Shown here piece by piece: positions 22,333 to 36,944 of a stretch of DNA of 64,000 nt. The notes beneath the pieces are model-generated. The model saw only the letters and a list, made by a program, of their open reading frames with translations. It had not been told where the DNA came from and did no database searches. The stretch lies in NCBI GenBank assembly GCA_022578965.1, contig MU400519.1, positions 248,001 through 312,000 on the forward strand. Reading direction: 5' to 3'. Numbering within the stretch: position 1 is the first letter of the stretch; each line of letters opens with the position of its first letter. This stretch comes from Xylaria sp. FL1777. Its lineage: Eukaryota; Ascomycota; Sordariomycetes; Xylariales; Xylariaceae. Made by a program: the position numbers and the translations under genes.

Positions 22333-25300
22333 GCTGGGCAATTATATTACTTCCGTGATACATAGAAGCGCTAGTCTCAAGGCATGTGTATGCGTGAGAT
22401 TAAATTGGAGGAAAGCAGTGGCGACCCAGTTTCCTTTTCAATAGACGTTGCTGAAGAAGGACGATAGGGGGTGTTGCCATGGAGAAATGAGAAATGAGGG
22501 GGTAAATTACAAAAGACGACAGACTTGCGGTCTGTGGTGAAGTTTGGAACAAGAAATGACGATGTGGTTGAACTCAAGGTGATAGCCAAGACTAAGTGGG
22601 TAAAGTAAACCCTAGATCTAGATAATTGACGATGCACATACTATGGTGTCCGACTCAAACCACGGTAAAAGCTGGCGATCGGTACTGTGAGAAACGAGGT
22701 AGGTACGCGATTTTCTCCTGTCCGCCCAGACACGCTGATCTAATAAACCAGGGTATTCCAGATTGTAGTCTCGAAAATGATGGGGCGAAGAGGCGGTCAA
22801 GACGATGTCGAATGTCGCTTGACTAACAGCCGAATGCTAGTATCGTGACCCCCGTCAATGCCCACAATAGTCCAAGCCTCTAGGCCCGTTATAACCTTAT
22901 ACACACCCCGCGCAGCTTCAAGATTGAAGCGGAAAGGGGAAGGGTCAAACAAAGTTCAAGCCGGCTCGACCCTGTCGCGGGAGTCGGCCGACGTGTGCAG
23001 ACACTCACAATCCGTAGGAGTGTATGTCGTATGTCTTGATGCTATGGAGGGCGTGGGCAAGTCGGAGCTTGAGAGGAACCACGAGATGCTAAGGGTGTCG
23101 CACAGATCTTGCTGTGTGCTTTTATGGTATTTCCCCTCCTGCTGTAGGGGGTCACGGGTCTAGACACCGCCCTTGCATGGAGGTTTATGCAGGAGAAGAC
23201 CAGGTTAGAGACCCTGTTGTGTGGAGTCTGGTGGCGGATGGCGGTTTCAATGGTTCACGAAGACCGGAAAACCGCCAGGAAATGGGCTTTGGAGCGAAGA
23301 ATCCGATGTCGCTGAACAACACACCTGGTAGCATTGGTGAATGCAGGTCCCACTTCGGCGTCTTACTGAGTACATACAGTTGCGGGAGTTGCCGAAGAGG
23401 AGGCGAATGGGAGGCGAATGAAAAGAGGGAGCAGAAGAGGGAGCAAGCAGGGGTTTGTGACTGTTCGTCGGATCAATGTCGGTCGGCATTCGAGCAAGAA
23501 AGGAAGAGGTTAGATGTGGTGTTTGGATATGACCTGTCGCCATCGTGGGCTGGCTGAAGAGGCTTCCATGGGGTAGGTCGTCACCAGCATTCTAATAGGC
23601 ATTTTCAGCTTCAGCTGAATGAAGGCCCGTCATTTTCACATGCTTTCCCCCTCCGTCTTCTGCTCTAGTGCTTGTCCCTATGAGGCTGTGCCGTACACAC
23701 ACACCTGCGCGCGCACACACAAACGCACACACGTGTCGCATGCAGTGGCTTCATTCGGGCAACACTTGAGACCATCACCCGACAAGTGCAGCCAATGGCA
23801 GAGCATGTCCACACATCACCACTGTCCAGCTACTGTACTTGTTACTTAAGTATGCATAGACTGGCAAACCAAGGACGGGATGGTGATGCTGCTGTCGATT
23901 GCTGTGCGGCCGGCGATTGTAACCTGACCCATCCGAGGTAGGCAATTCTTCACATGCTGTCCAATCATCCACGCCTCGGGTTCTGCTTCCGCGATGCATG
24001 TCCCGGGTGTTTTATGCATGCCTATACTCCTTACGCAGTAGATACTGAGTAGTAGGTAGTATAGTTACCCAATCTAGGTACTGTTGTCGGCTTTCGGCAT
24101 GTTGCATCCATCGTGGAACCCGTCTCCGTCCACCTCCGCAGTATGTACTGTACACGCTGCATCCTTGGTACCAGCATCGTCTCGCAGAATCAAATAGGTA
24201 CCGATCGGGGCCATGTCGGCAAGCTGTCGAAGTAGAGTCGTACAGTTCCGTGTCTGCCTACGTACATAGTACTGGCAAAGGGGCTGGTTGTTCAATCTCA
24301 AATGGCGATGGCGACGTGAAGCTCAAGAGTCGGATGACGTACAAAGAAAATGCCCTAACCTTGCGCGATTAGAAGGGGTGTGTACTGTACAGCGATTTTA
24401 GGTTGACGGGTATAATTAGGCCTCATAAGTTATGCCATATTTAGAACTGGACGGGAATGCCCAGGGATAGACCCAGCATGTATACTACGTATAAATGAGC
24501 AGCGAAATAAGGTTTGTCAGGGCAGTCCTAGACCTTAATGACTACCTACATATAGATATCTACACTATCTCTCCAACACGTGATGTGCATCAACCCTCCA
24601 AATACGAACAGTAAATCCTGTGTATCATCAATGTTTTGGACATATTTGTCTTTTTTTATATATTCACCCAGTGAACCAATAACCTTACCATTGATTACTT
24701 CGTTAGCCCACATATCTCTAATTAAATACTACTAATTCAAAGGTTGATTGGATGAACTCTTAGATGACAGTTACAAGAACCCCAAGACATACGTTAAGCG
24801 AGCCACTATAATGTTGTCGCAGTCGATACTAAAGAGTCAACGCTTCATGCTATGAGACTCTAATTCATAATAGAACTATGCTACTATGCCACCTGCCATA
24901 TGTTGCCTAACTTCAAGATCAAGAGTTAAAAAAAATTCTGGCAGCTCACCTTCCGCAGAAAGACAGCACTTTGCCTGAGGATGTGTAATACATCATAAGC
25001 CAGAAGTATCAAGACTAGCAGTCAACAATCATACTTTTACTACAGTATGCACGGTACCTAAGAAACATAGTCCTGAGTATATAAGTGGATAGGCTAGTTA
25101 GGTAGATATGGCTAGCTGTGCTAAGCTATAAGGTGCGCTGTCCCTACTCCCTCCTCATTGACCATCAACAAGAACCGTGCATATTATATCTAGATCTTCT
25201 TCGGCTTCTACTCACTACTGTACACATACATATGTCTTTTGCCTACTACTAGAAGCTTCGACTCGAGGCAAGAGAAACATATCTAGTTGCATGTGGGTGA

Positions 25301-26620
25301 AGCTGAATGGGATGTTCTATGAATTTCAGGGCAGCTCTCCAAGATAGTTCTCCAGAGTCTTCCCCGGGGCATATGATAGGAGTATGGTTGTGTGATGATA
25401 CCTCGATGGATTGACCACTGTTCGTCATGTCAAGCACCGGCAATGTGATAGATGTCCTGCATAGTGTACCACTTATTAGACTGTATCATGTTACATGTAA
25501 ACCGCTTGTATATATATTTTTTTCGATACTTGCAATTACGTCCGTGAACTTGCAATACATTCGTCCCCATTATAAACAGCGAATAATCAAGACGTAAAGA
25601 TAGCGGTTGTGATGGTCATAGCCCAGTCTTCATGCCTCATTGTTTCCACTCGCCTTCGGTAAACAAGCTAGCTTAGGTACAAGCCTTTAGGAACATCGGA
25701 ATCAGGATTAACGAGTACTGAAGGCCCGAAAATTATGCTGTCAATGATATTCACTTGCTCCAAATGCACACGGGAAGGTCGTTTGTCTTGCCAAACGCTG
25801 CCCATCGTCGAGACCATCTGTATTATTCAAGAATAGATCATCTATCGACCAAGGATTAACCATACTGGAATGCTGGCTTCCCAACCTATCATTACTGCGA
25901 AGTATCTATTTTAAACGTCAGATGATATCGTGAGGGAAGACCAGGGCTTGCTGGTAGTGCCCACGTTCGCTTCCTTGCTCGTCAGAACTTTGATCACTAC
26001 CGCCACCCTGATGTTAGAAAGGTGCTATAATGGTATGGGACTCGTGATATTAAGATATGGTGCTCTCGAATCAATCACCATTGAATCAATACGAAGTTGT
26101 CTTGCAGGTGCTCTCTTTTTCTGAGATTCATATCACCTGATAATGTTCGGCCATTCTCTGACGTCCTGGGTCATTCATTATAGCTTTATACCTTGCTAAA
26201 CCCGGCCTTGCCGTCAACAGCTCACAACTTGAGCGTCACGGAATCTTATTGCGTTACTAATTAACCGCTACATTACTCCCAAGCCTGTGTTGCAAAAAAA
26301 GAAAAGAAAAGAAAAAGAAAAGAAAGTATTATCTAAGACGAACTGGAGTTGATGTCAATAATGCCGCAGTGGTACTTGCTAATGTAGGTAATAGAATCAC
26401 ACTTTACACTTATTTAGCAATGACATGTCCGTCGACCACAAGTATAATTCACACAGCTCCATGATTTACACAAGCAGTAGTTAGCGAGCTCAAGGGACCA
26501 ACACCCAGATTATAATTTACCATGCTAATTCAAACAGTCTTTTAGTCGCTACCAATACATCTTTCTTGATCGACAACAAAAATGAGACTTGAGCGATATG
26601 CAGAATATAATTATTTAGCT
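22333..26620. other. Gene-poor flank of the transposon nest
   Basis: About 4.3 kb without a convincing gene. It holds a CA-rich microsatellite (about 23690-23745) and a purine tract (about 26296-26328). On the minus strand near 25443-25249 and 25860-25660 short frames look faintly protein-like but are broken by stops, so decayed gene pieces are possible. Base composition is near normal up to the first LTR at 26626. Confidence 0.5.
23690..23745. repeat. CA/CG dinucleotide-rich tract
   Basis: Runs of CA and CG dinucleotides (ACACACAC, GCGCGCGC, CACACACA) in about 55 bp; a simple-sequence tract with Z-DNA-like alternation. Confidence 0.6.
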
Positions 26621-26625
26621 AGTGT
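26621..26625. repeat. Target site duplication AGTGT, left copy
   Basis: Identical to 48333-48337 immediately after the right LTR, proving a single insertion event for the outer element. Confidence 0.9.
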
Positions 26626-26800
26626 TGTTGCATATCGTAACAACCGGTAATTCTAGTACAAGGATAGCACGTGATTTAGAGTATTTCTAGTCACTGTTGC
26701 TTAGTACAAAGAGTACTCTTTTATTAACTTTACTTATGGTTAATGTATATATTTATACTTATATTCTTTACTTATTTAGTATATTATTATGCATTTAATA
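26626..26800 (+). repeat. 5' LTR of the Copia element
   Basis: 175 bp, exactly the length of the right copy. The differences, about 23 by eye, are all C/T or G/A transitions. The right-hand end is the more mutated part (CATTTAATA against CATTCAACA). Confidence 0.92.
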
Positions 26801-29179
26801 GGTTATAAGCCTAGGTTTAGCAATAAATTTAAGCAAATTATTAATTTTTTACTAAAGCACTAAAAAACTAGCTAAAACTAAAAAATTAATAGCTAGCTTA
26901 AAATAGTGCTATAATACTAAAAATAGTTTATTATTATTATTACTACTTTATTAATACAAAAGAAAATTTTACTTTATTACTATTTTATAAAATATAAAAG
27001 GTTTTTATTAATGTTTATTTATACTTTAAGTTATTAAACGTAAAGTATTAACTATTAAAAGTAAGCTATTTATTATTAAACATAAATACTTGTTTTTTTT
27101 ATAGCACTTTTAAATAAAAAATGCAAAAAAAAGACTTATTATTAGTACTACTTGCTAATATTTTTAGTGTTTTAAATAACTATTTAGCTTTTAGTTAATA
27201 TACTATAAAACTGCATACTTATTTTATAATAAAAGATTATACGTTATATAATTATTTATTACTTATAAAAAATTACTTATATATTTATTTTTTTTTTTTA
27301 TTAATAAATATAAATAAAAGTTTACTAAAGATTTAAAATACTTAAAAAACTTAAAAGACTTAAAATTTACTTTTAACTATTACTTACTAATATATTTAAT
27401 TATAATTAAACTAGAGTTTTTTAAAAAATAATTAAAGAAATATAGATTTAAATTACTTAGTAATATACTTATTTTTTAAAACTAATTATTTAGTGGTTTT
27501 ATACTTAAAGAAGGGCTTTTTGCTTTTGCTTTTACTTTTTAAAGCTTAAAAAAAAATAAACTATAAAAATAGTAACGCTTTAATATATTATTTATATATA
27601 ACGAAAAAATTAAAGTTAAAAAAAAAGTTTTAAATAATAACTTATTTGTTTTTTAGCTAAAAGAAAAGCAGCTTTTTTTTTTGCAAAATATTTTTATTTT
27701 GCTTTTTATACTGCTTATATTTATTATTTTACTTATTATTTTAACCTTTAATTTTTATATTAATAATACTATATTATAATACTTTAAGCTTAAAAAGCTT
27801 AATATAAATAACTATAATATTAAAATTTAAGCTTTTAAGTTAATAAAATTAAGCGTTAGCTTTATTAGCGTACTTAAACTTAAAAATAAAAGTGCTAACT
27901 AAAATAACTTTAATACTGCATTATAAAACGCTACGCTAAAAAAAAGCATTAAAAATATATTTAATAGCACTTTTTTTAAGCTTATAAAACCTTTTAATAA
28001 TATAAATAATATTACTTAAAATACCTTTATTAAACGCTAAATTTATTAAACTACTATAAATAATTATTTATTAGCTAGCATTAAAAGCAAACTAAACTTA
28101 ACTATTAAGCAAAAACAAAACATAAATAATAAAACAAATATTTATACTATATATTATTAACTAACTATTTATTATTAGTAATAAAAAGCAAATTATTTAT
28201 TAAACTTATTATATGCTTTATTAAAAAAGACTTTAGTATAAATAAAAAAAATTAATAAATATAATAAGCATTAAGTTAATAATTATTAAATAATTAACTT
28301 TTTTTAACTTAACTAGAAAATCTTTAATTAACTTAAATAACTATAATATATAGCAAATTTAAGTAATGCTTTTAATACTTAAAAAACGTTTATAATTACT
28401 ATATACTTTATTATAAACATTAGTAATAAATTTTTAATTACTTTAAAAAAGTTAATATTTAAGGCTTACAATTATTAAATAAAGCTATTTAAGAATATTA
28501 AACGTAATGCTTTAGTAATATTAGCATATTACTTAAATAATGCTAATAAAAATAATAAAATTTACTTTATTAAATGTAGCAAACTAAGCACTAATTAAAG
28601 CAACTAATAACGCTTAAATAATAACTTTAAAAGCTTTATTAAAAAAAAAAAACCTTTTAATTATATAGAACTTTTTTAAAAGGTTTGTTTTATTTATAAA
28701 TAGTTTAGTACTGCTTATAGCAACTATAATAATAATACATATTGTTTAAAACAAAACAAAAAAACAGCTTACTATTAAAAAAATAAACTTTTAATTAGTA
28801 TTTTTAATATAAGTTTAAATAATTTTCTAAAAGCTATAAACTTTAAAGATTACTATATTAAATAAAATAAAGCAATGCAGCATTTTATTAATTAATATAA
28901 TATTTCTTTATTATAAATTAACTTTATTTAAGCTTATGCTATATTATTTCTAGAAAATATATTTAAAGTAATACTAAAGGTTTTTGTAAAACTATTAATA
29001 GCTAAGTTTTTTAACTAGTTATTTAATATAAAGGCTTTGTGCTATATTTGCTATAAATAATAAATGTTTATAATATATATACTTTTTATTAAACTTTTTA
29101 AAATAAAAAGTATAAGTGCTAAAGCAATAATATTAAGCAGTAATAAAATTACTTTAATAGTTTAATAAAAAAACAACAC

Positions 29180-29700
29180 TAAACTTATTATTTTAAGAAA
29201 TATTTTGTATGTTTTATATATAAAACTAAACCTTATTTTAATTAATACTTTTATAGTATAACAAGGCTTTAAGTTTAAACAAAATAAATTTAAAGCTTAA
29301 ATCTTTTTTATATTACTTAATTGCTTAAATTATTAAACATTAATAATGCATAAGTAGCTATATAATAAATTTTACTTTTTTAACTATTTTATTGTTACTT
29401 GCTTAAACTACTAAAAGCTTTTAGAATTAAAGAAATTATTAATAGTATTTATAACTGCAAGTTTAAGTTTAATAATACTTTTAATGCTTTTATATTAATG
29501 CTTTAGCTATATAAACTTCTAAAACTGTTATAAAGTAGCTTTAAAAGAAAACATTTAAATTATTAATAATTATAATAATATAATATGCAAATTATATACA
29601 CTAGCTAAAAAAACTGCTAAAAACAATTATATTATAGTTTTATAAGCTTTATAAAAAAGCACTTATTAATATATTAACTTAAGTAGCTTAGTTATACTAG
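29180..29700 (+). pseudogene. Copia protease/integrase relic
   Basis: A frame near 29180-29280 reads ILYVLYIKLNLILINT, matching the Copia pattern NVLYVP-x3-NLISVS just before the integrase. Downstream, a KLYTLAKKTAK-like stretch and a YINLSSL stretch near 29590-29700 fit the zinc-binding and first core segments of a Copia integrase. Multiple stops. Confidence 0.6.
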
Positions 29701-31069
29701 TAACTTTTATAAATAAGTTATACTATTTATTAATAGTAAACAATATAACCTGATTTTTAAAAGTATACTTATTAAAACAAAAGTTTAATGTTAAGTATTT
29801 TATTTAACTAAATATTAAATAAGTTAAAGCATAAACTAATATAAAGGTTTAATTTTATAAAACTAATAATAATAAAGAATTTAAAAACTAAGTAATTATT
29901 GGGTTTTTTATATAAAAAGGCGTTTAATTTAAGTTTTTAGCATTTTACTAATATAAATAAGTTAATTTAATAAAAAGATTATATTAAACGCTTTAAAAAA
30001 TAATTAAAGCTATTTTTTTAAATTTTAAGCTTTTATTAAAACTTTAAAGTAAGATTTTATAAGCTATAACTTAAATATAAGCATATATACTAAATATAAT
30101 ACTAAATAGCTTATTTTTTTTTAAAGCTTAAACTAAAAAAAAGTTAAACAAAAAGTTTTAAAAGCGCTTAAGCAAACAAGCTTATAAGCTAATACTAAAG
30201 GAAATAAAGCTTAAAAAGCTAAAAAATCGCGCTAAAATCTTAATTATAATTAAATATAACGCTAATAATATTTATTGCTTTTAAAACATTATAACAAGTG
30301 TTATTAAAAAAGCAAAAAAGATCTTTTGTAATAAAAACGTTACTTTAAGCTTAAAAAATTATATTTTATTAATTTTTAGCTTTAATTTCTTTGTTTTTTT
30401 TTGCGTTAAAATAGTGCTATAGCACTTTTAACTAATTAAGCATTTATTAATATTTATAAATTAACTATTATTTTTAAAACAACTTGCTAACTAAATTAAA
30501 GCAAAGAATTTACTAAAATAGCAATTTAATTAGCAATTATAACTATTAAAAAACGAATTACTAAATAAATTGTATTTTTAAAAATAACTTGCTAATAAAT
30601 AAGCTTACTTAGTATAATTTACTAAAAAGGTATGCTTTATAAAAGCACTTAAAAGCAATAAAGCTAAAAAATAAACTATTAACTTTTTATAACTAAAAAT
30701 TGTACTACAAAAGTAAGCTTTTTTAAAAAGCATTATTTAATAAATATAAAAGTTAAAACTATAAACTAACATATTTATATTTTTATAATAACTATTAAAC
30801 CTTATAAAAGTTAAAAACTTAAATATTGCAGCATATTATAATGCAGTAATAAAAAACGCTACTACTTATAGTTTTATAAAAAAACTAAAAACATATTTAA
30901 AAGCCCTATAATTACTTAAATAAAAACATTAGTTAAAAGCTATAAAAAAAAAATGCAGTTCTTAATTAATAATAAAACTTAAAACATTATAAATAATAAC
31001 TTAAGTTTTTATATTTTTACTAGCAAATAAGTTTATAAGCTTAAGTTAAGCTTTAAAAATATTATTATA

Positions 31070-31480
31070 TAGTATAAAGCTTGCTAGGTTGCTTAAAGAT
31101 TTAAACAAAAATATAGCATTAATTATACTAAAATGTTTGCTTTAGTAGTTCGTTAAAAAACATATAAAACGTTTTTTATACTAGTAGTAATTTATAACTA
31201 GAAATTTAATTACTTAAACATTAAAACCGCTTTTTTATATAATAAAATTAATAAAGATATATATATATAATTTTTTTTTAGCTATAAAAAAGCTAAAAAG
31301 ATCTGTAAACTATAAAAAGCACTATATAGCTTAAAGCAATTTTTTAAAATCTAGTATAATATGCTATTGTAATTTCTTTTAAACTTTAAATAAACCTGTT
31401 TTAAAATAAATAAAGCTTTATTTTATAAAAACAAAATCATTATAGCTATATATATAAACAATATATTAATTTTTAAGAAA
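31070..31480 (+). pseudogene. Copia reverse transcriptase relic
   Basis: In one frame the relic reads YKAC-stop-VA-stop-RFKQKYSINYTKMFALVV, the RIP-decayed form of the Copia hallmark YKARLVA-x-GF-Q...DY-ETFAPVV. About 360 bp further on, IYINNILIF at about 31448-31474 is YVDDILIF with both catalytic Asp codons changed to Asn by G-to-A. Inactive. Confidence 0.85.
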
Positions 31481-32059
31481 AATAAACAAAAAGTAGTAAA
31501 TATTAAAAGTAAGCTAGCTAATAGATTTTAAATTATTAATATAAAACTTTGCAAATATTTCTTAAGTATAAAAATATATTAAAACTAAAAAACTAAAAAG
31601 CTATAAGTTATTTAAACTTTATATATTTAATAAATTATTAAAAAGTTCTTTCTTAAAAAAAACGTTAAGCTTAAATTAATACTTATAAACTTTAAAGAAA
31701 CTTTTAAGCTTTTTTTAAAAAACTATTATAATACTTTAATTTAAACTAAATATTAAAAAATTATTAGCTTATTAATATATGCTATAATAAAAACTAAAGC
31801 AAACATAGCATACTTAATATTTAAACTAAGTTAATTTTTAGTAAACTTAATATAATAACACTTAAAAGCTATTAAAAATATATTATGCTATTTTGCTAAA
31901 ATTAATACTTATAGCTTAAAATTTAATAGTAATATTATTTTGTTTATAAAGTTTTTAAATGCTAAACATAAAAAAAATAAGTTTAATAACATTTTAACAA
32001 AGTGCTATATTTTTTTTATTGCTTTAGCTACTATTAACTAAAAATTATAAAAGCAATTA

Positions 32060-32277
32060 CTTGTTATAATTTTTAGCTATAAAGCTAAGTATATATTACT
32101 ATTTAGCGCATTTTTAAAAAGCATATATTTATAATAACTTTTAAACAAACTAAAAACTTTTTTAAATAATAACTAACTAATTAAAATTAGCATTAATAAT
32201 AATAGTATTAAATAGCTAATTAATAATTTTATATACTATAAATAAATAAAACATATTTAAATTAAATATTATAAAAC
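32060..32277 (+). pseudogene. Copia RNase H relic, left part
   Basis: Reads FSYKAKYILLFSAFLKSIYL, the decayed S-x-EAEYIALS-A-EAIYL motif, then a KHI-stop-IKYY segment (RTKHIDIKYH type). It breaks off at 32277 where the middle element is inserted and resumes at 47858. Confidence 0.8.
32273..32277. repeat. Target site duplication AAAAC, left copy
   Basis: Matches 47853-47857 right after the right LTR of the middle element. Confidence 0.85.
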
Positions 32278-32470
32278 TATCACAAAAGGTATAAAGCATT
32301 AAAAGTTAAGTATAATAGTTAATATATCTTTAGTTTTATAGTAAATATTTAATAAAACTAAAGCTTAAAGAAAAAAAGAAACTTTTATAAAATAAGTATA
32401 AAAAAAATATCTTATATATATATATAACCTATAATATATGCTAAAGTACTTAAGTAGCTTAATTATAATA
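32278..32470 (-). repeat. Left LTR of the middle Gypsy element (its 3' LTR)
   Basis: 193 bp, starting TATCACAAAAGGTATAAAGC. The terminal TG has become TA, consistent with G-to-A. It pairs with 47660-47852 through transitions only, as far as compared by eye. Confidence 0.9.
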
Positions 32471-32728
32471 ACTATTTTCTTTTTCTTAATTAGGTTGTTT
32501 TTAACTTATATATAAATAAAATCAATTAAAATAATTAATCTTAAGTATAAGTAGTAAAATAAAATAGTATAAAGTAATTAAGCATAAATATAATATATTA
32601 AATAAAATGCTTATATAATATAATAGTTAAAGTATTTATGTATTTATGCTTATATTTATGTGTTAAGTTATGTTTGTTTTGTGTTATATTTATAGCAAGT
32701 TTTATGCTTATACTTTTATTGCTATATG

Positions 32729-32729
<1 letters not shown>

Positions 32730-32759
<30 letters not shown>

Positions 32760-32765
32760 TTTTTA
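32730..32765. repeat. Long T tract
   Basis: An almost uninterrupted run of T with one C (A-rich on the minus strand) lies about 260 bp inside the middle element, in its 3' region. It may be a RIP-altered polypurine stretch. It also produces a spurious open frame nearby. Confidence 0.6.
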
Positions 32766-35700
32766 GCTGCTATTAAACAATTAGTTTTAGCTATACATTT
32801 TACTACTGCTATTTTTATACTTATTTTATATTTTTTCTGCTTTTTTTTTAATTACTATTTATATTATAATTATGCTGCTTAAACTTGCAGTAGTTAAAAG
32901 TAATACATATAAACGTAGTTGCAGTTAAAGCTATAATTATAAATATAAACGCAAAAAATTATTATAACTTGCTTTACGCTTAAATTTATTTAAAGATAAA
33001 TCTAATTTTACTATAAAATAGAACTTTAATAAACTTCTTTGCTAAAAGTCTAATAATTCTAATAATAGAAATAAAAGTTTTAGCAGTTCGCTTTTTTTTT
33101 AAAATAGCTTTAATTCTAATAAAAATATAAATACTATTAAGCTTTTTATAAGTTAAAAAAAAAAAATAAAAATAAGAATAAAAATAATTTAAACTTTATA
33201 AATCTAAATAAAAATCTAAATGCTATTTTACGTAATTTTAATATAAATAACGCAAAAAATAAGTTTAATTTTAATGCAAATATTAAAGTTTTTATGTTAG
33301 TTAAACATTAGTTTATTTTTATAGTAACTTTTATTTGCAAACTTTACAAGCAAACTATTAAAGCTAAAAACAAAAAGTATAAAACTATTAAAAAAGCAAT
33401 AATTTTAAATAGTTTGTTAATATATTAGCTTTGTTTTAAACGTTTTAAAAAAGCATTTTAGCTAAAAAATAGCCTACTTTTAAATATAGTTTGCAAATTT
33501 AAAAACCTAGAAATAATAGCTTATATAAGCTATATAAATAGCTATACTTTATATAAGCTTATAAGTTAATTTACATTTATTTTAAATTAGTTTTATTAAT
33601 AAGTTAACTATTTGCTATATTATATTTTAATGCAATACATATTTAAAAATTATTAAACTAGTTTGTTTATTTTTTTGTTTTTTAAAAAAACAACTATAAA
33701 AAGGTCGTTATAAATAAAAATTGCATTATTGTTTAAAAAACTTTAAACAATTATTATATTAACTTTATAGCTATGTAGTTTTGCTTTTTAAAGGCATTTT
33801 TATGTTTTTTATTAACTTATAAAGCTTAGTTTTAATTAATTAGCAAAATTAACAATATAAAAATAAATAGTTTTGTTTTTATTTTATATAAAGTTTAGCT
33901 AATAATTAGCAATGCAAAAATATTATACTAAATATAAGCACTTAGTAATAAAGCGTAAATTTTTAGCTTGTTAAACTATTAAGCCTTTTTATATAAGCGC
34001 TATAAGTAGCTTTATTTAAATTAACTTTATAAAGTTTTTTAACAAAATTAAAACTATTTTTAATGCTAGCAGTATGCTTATTTAACTATACTTAAAATGC
34101 AAGTTTTAAACTATAAATATATAACCTAAAAAGCTGCTTTTATTTCTTTTAAAAAAAATATATATAAAGCTATATTAACTATTACTAATAAATATAAATA
34201 AAAGTATTTAATAGGCTTTTTTTAATATAAAAATGTTTTAAAGTTTAATAATTAATATTTTAAGGCTTTTTTGTAAAAATTTTATAACTTATTTATAGCA
34301 TTTTTACGTATAATTTATTAATAAAACGCAAGTATTTTAAAACTTAAAGCAATAAATGCAATTTTTATTACGTAATTAAAAACAAAAAAATAACTAATTA
34401 GTATATATAACGCAATTAAGCCTTAGTTTATAGCTAAATTAATAATAAATTAATATTATTTTGTTAGTTTAATAACTTTGTTCTTTTTTTATAACTTAAG
34501 CGCTTTTTAAAGTTTTTAATTGCTTTAAAAGCTATAATATTAATAATAAATATTTATTAATTATATTTAGTTAGCTAGCTTTTTTATTTAACAAAATAAT
34601 ATTTTTCTTTATTATAAGTTATTTTATTTATTATATTTTTAACTTTTTATTTTTTTAATTTATTTTTAAAGTTTAGCATAAGCAAATTATACTTATGTTT
34701 AGCTTTTTAAAGCTTAAGCAACTAAATTAAAAAAACAGAATAAAAGCAGCTATATTGTTTTAAAAAACTAATATAATATGCTTATAAACTAACTATAAAA
34801 AAAATTTAGAAGAATTTAATAAACTTAAGCGTTAACTTTTTATTTTTAAACTTAATATTTCTTGTTAATAATACTACTAAGTTCTTAGTTTTAAAAGTTA
34901 TAAATTTATGCTTATTATTATAATGTTTTATATATTTATTAATTATAATTTATTATTGCTTTATTATTTTGTTTTTAATAGTTTATAACTTGTTAAAACG
35001 TTTTTATATAGCTAAAATCTTTTTTAATATAAAGTTATTTTTAACAAATAAACGAAATTTTAGCATATAATTATATAAAGCTTTAAAAAATAATTGTTTA
35101 GTTATAAAATTAATAGCAAAATTTATAGCAAAAAAAGCTTAAAGTAAAAATTAAAGCTAATTAATTTGTTTATTATTTATAAAGCACTTAAAATAGCTTT
35201 TAATTATTTAGTTTATTTATTTTGTTTGTTTATTAGTTTTAAAATAAAATGCTATTAAAAGCCTTTGCTTAACTTTTAAGTAATAATATAAATTAAACTA
35301 AAATTAACTAATAAAAATAAAGCTTTTATTAAAAATAATGCTTTTTAAGCTATTATAAATATATTTAATTTTATAATAAAATAAAATTGCTAGCTTAACT
35401 AAAGTTATAATAGTATTAACTAAAAATAAATATATAAGCTTAATAAATTTATTTATAATAATAAAAATAGCATTAATTAGTTTTTTTTTATAAAAAGTTT
35501 TTAGTAAACTTATAATAAAATTTATAAATAGCTTTTATATAAGTTTATTAAATATTAATAAAGTATTAAGTTTACTATATTTTTAGTAGTATTTTGCTTT
35601 AGTTTTAAAGCAAATTATATAACTTTATATATACTTTTTAATATTTAGTTTTATATTGCTTTAGTAAAACTTTTATTATAGTAGTTTTAAAGTGCAGCTT

Positions 35701-36944
35701 TAGCTAAAATATCTAGCTAAAAAATTATTATAATATAGCTTAATAAGTTAAAAATGTATAGCTTTTTTAAAAAAAATATAAATTTTATTTTTATAGCAAA
35801 CTAAAGATTTTTTTATTAACTATTAAAGATTTATAAGCTTTTTTGCTTTTAATTGTTTTATAATTGTATAATATTTAAGGTTTTTTTTTTAAACCTTTTA
35901 AATAAAGTTTTTTAGCTTTTTAAAAGCTTTTAGATCTTTTAATTTCTTTAAGCTTATAGCTATTTATACATACAAACGTATAACTGCTTAAATAAAAAAA
36001 GCTTCTTTAGCAAATATAGCTTTAAAATATAAAGCTTTAACTTAAGCATTAAAATATAAATTAAAAACTTTAATTTGTTATACTATTATAACTTTTTTTT
36101 TTAACGTTAAAAAAATATTAATATTACTAAGCAAAATAGCTATATAATTAAAACAACGCAAAAAAAAATTAGCTTTATTTTTTTTGCCTGCTTAATATTT
36201 AATAATAAAGTTAAAAAAAGCTAATAATAAATATTAATAAGCTTACTTTTTATTAAGCTTTAGTGTTTTTATAAACGCTTAAAAGTTAGCATAATTAATT
36301 AATACTTTAACTAATAAATTACTTTTTTATAAATAATGCTATTAATGCTTAAAGCAATTTACTATTATAAATATTTTTTAGTTAAATATATTATACTGCA
36401 TTTTTTTTTTAAATAGCTTTTAAAAATAAAACATAACTAGTTTAAAAATGCCTTAATTATTTTGCTAAAATAAATTTCCTGCAAAAGCTATTTTAAAAGA
36501 ATTAGTTTTTAGCAATATTTGTTTTTTAAGGTTAAAATATATAAAAAAAATAGCTTGCTTAAATATATTTTAAAGGTTTTTAAAAGCCTTTTTTTTAAAA
36601 CTATTTAAAAAAATTCAACTTTTTTTTATTTTTATTACGTTTTTTTTTAAATATTTAAACAAAAGCGCAGCAATATAAAAATACCTGTTTATAAAATAGC
36701 AGTAAAAGTTGCAAAACCTTAAAAATTATTATAACGCTTAACAAATATTTAGTATAAATTATTATTAAATAGTATTTATTTATAAAAAGTCTATTTTAAT
36801 TTTTTAGCTAAAAATAATATAACTTAAAAATTTAATTTTCTTTTAATAAAATTAGCACTTAAATAGCTTAGCATATAGTTTTGCTTTTTATAGCTTTTTA
36901 ATAACGTTTTAAACATGTTTTATATAAAAATTCTTATTTAAAAA

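Noticed and set aside
23114..23557. 147-codon + strand frame and its antisense partner
   Set aside because: Both strands are open because of local composition; neither has a good start or protein-like pattern.
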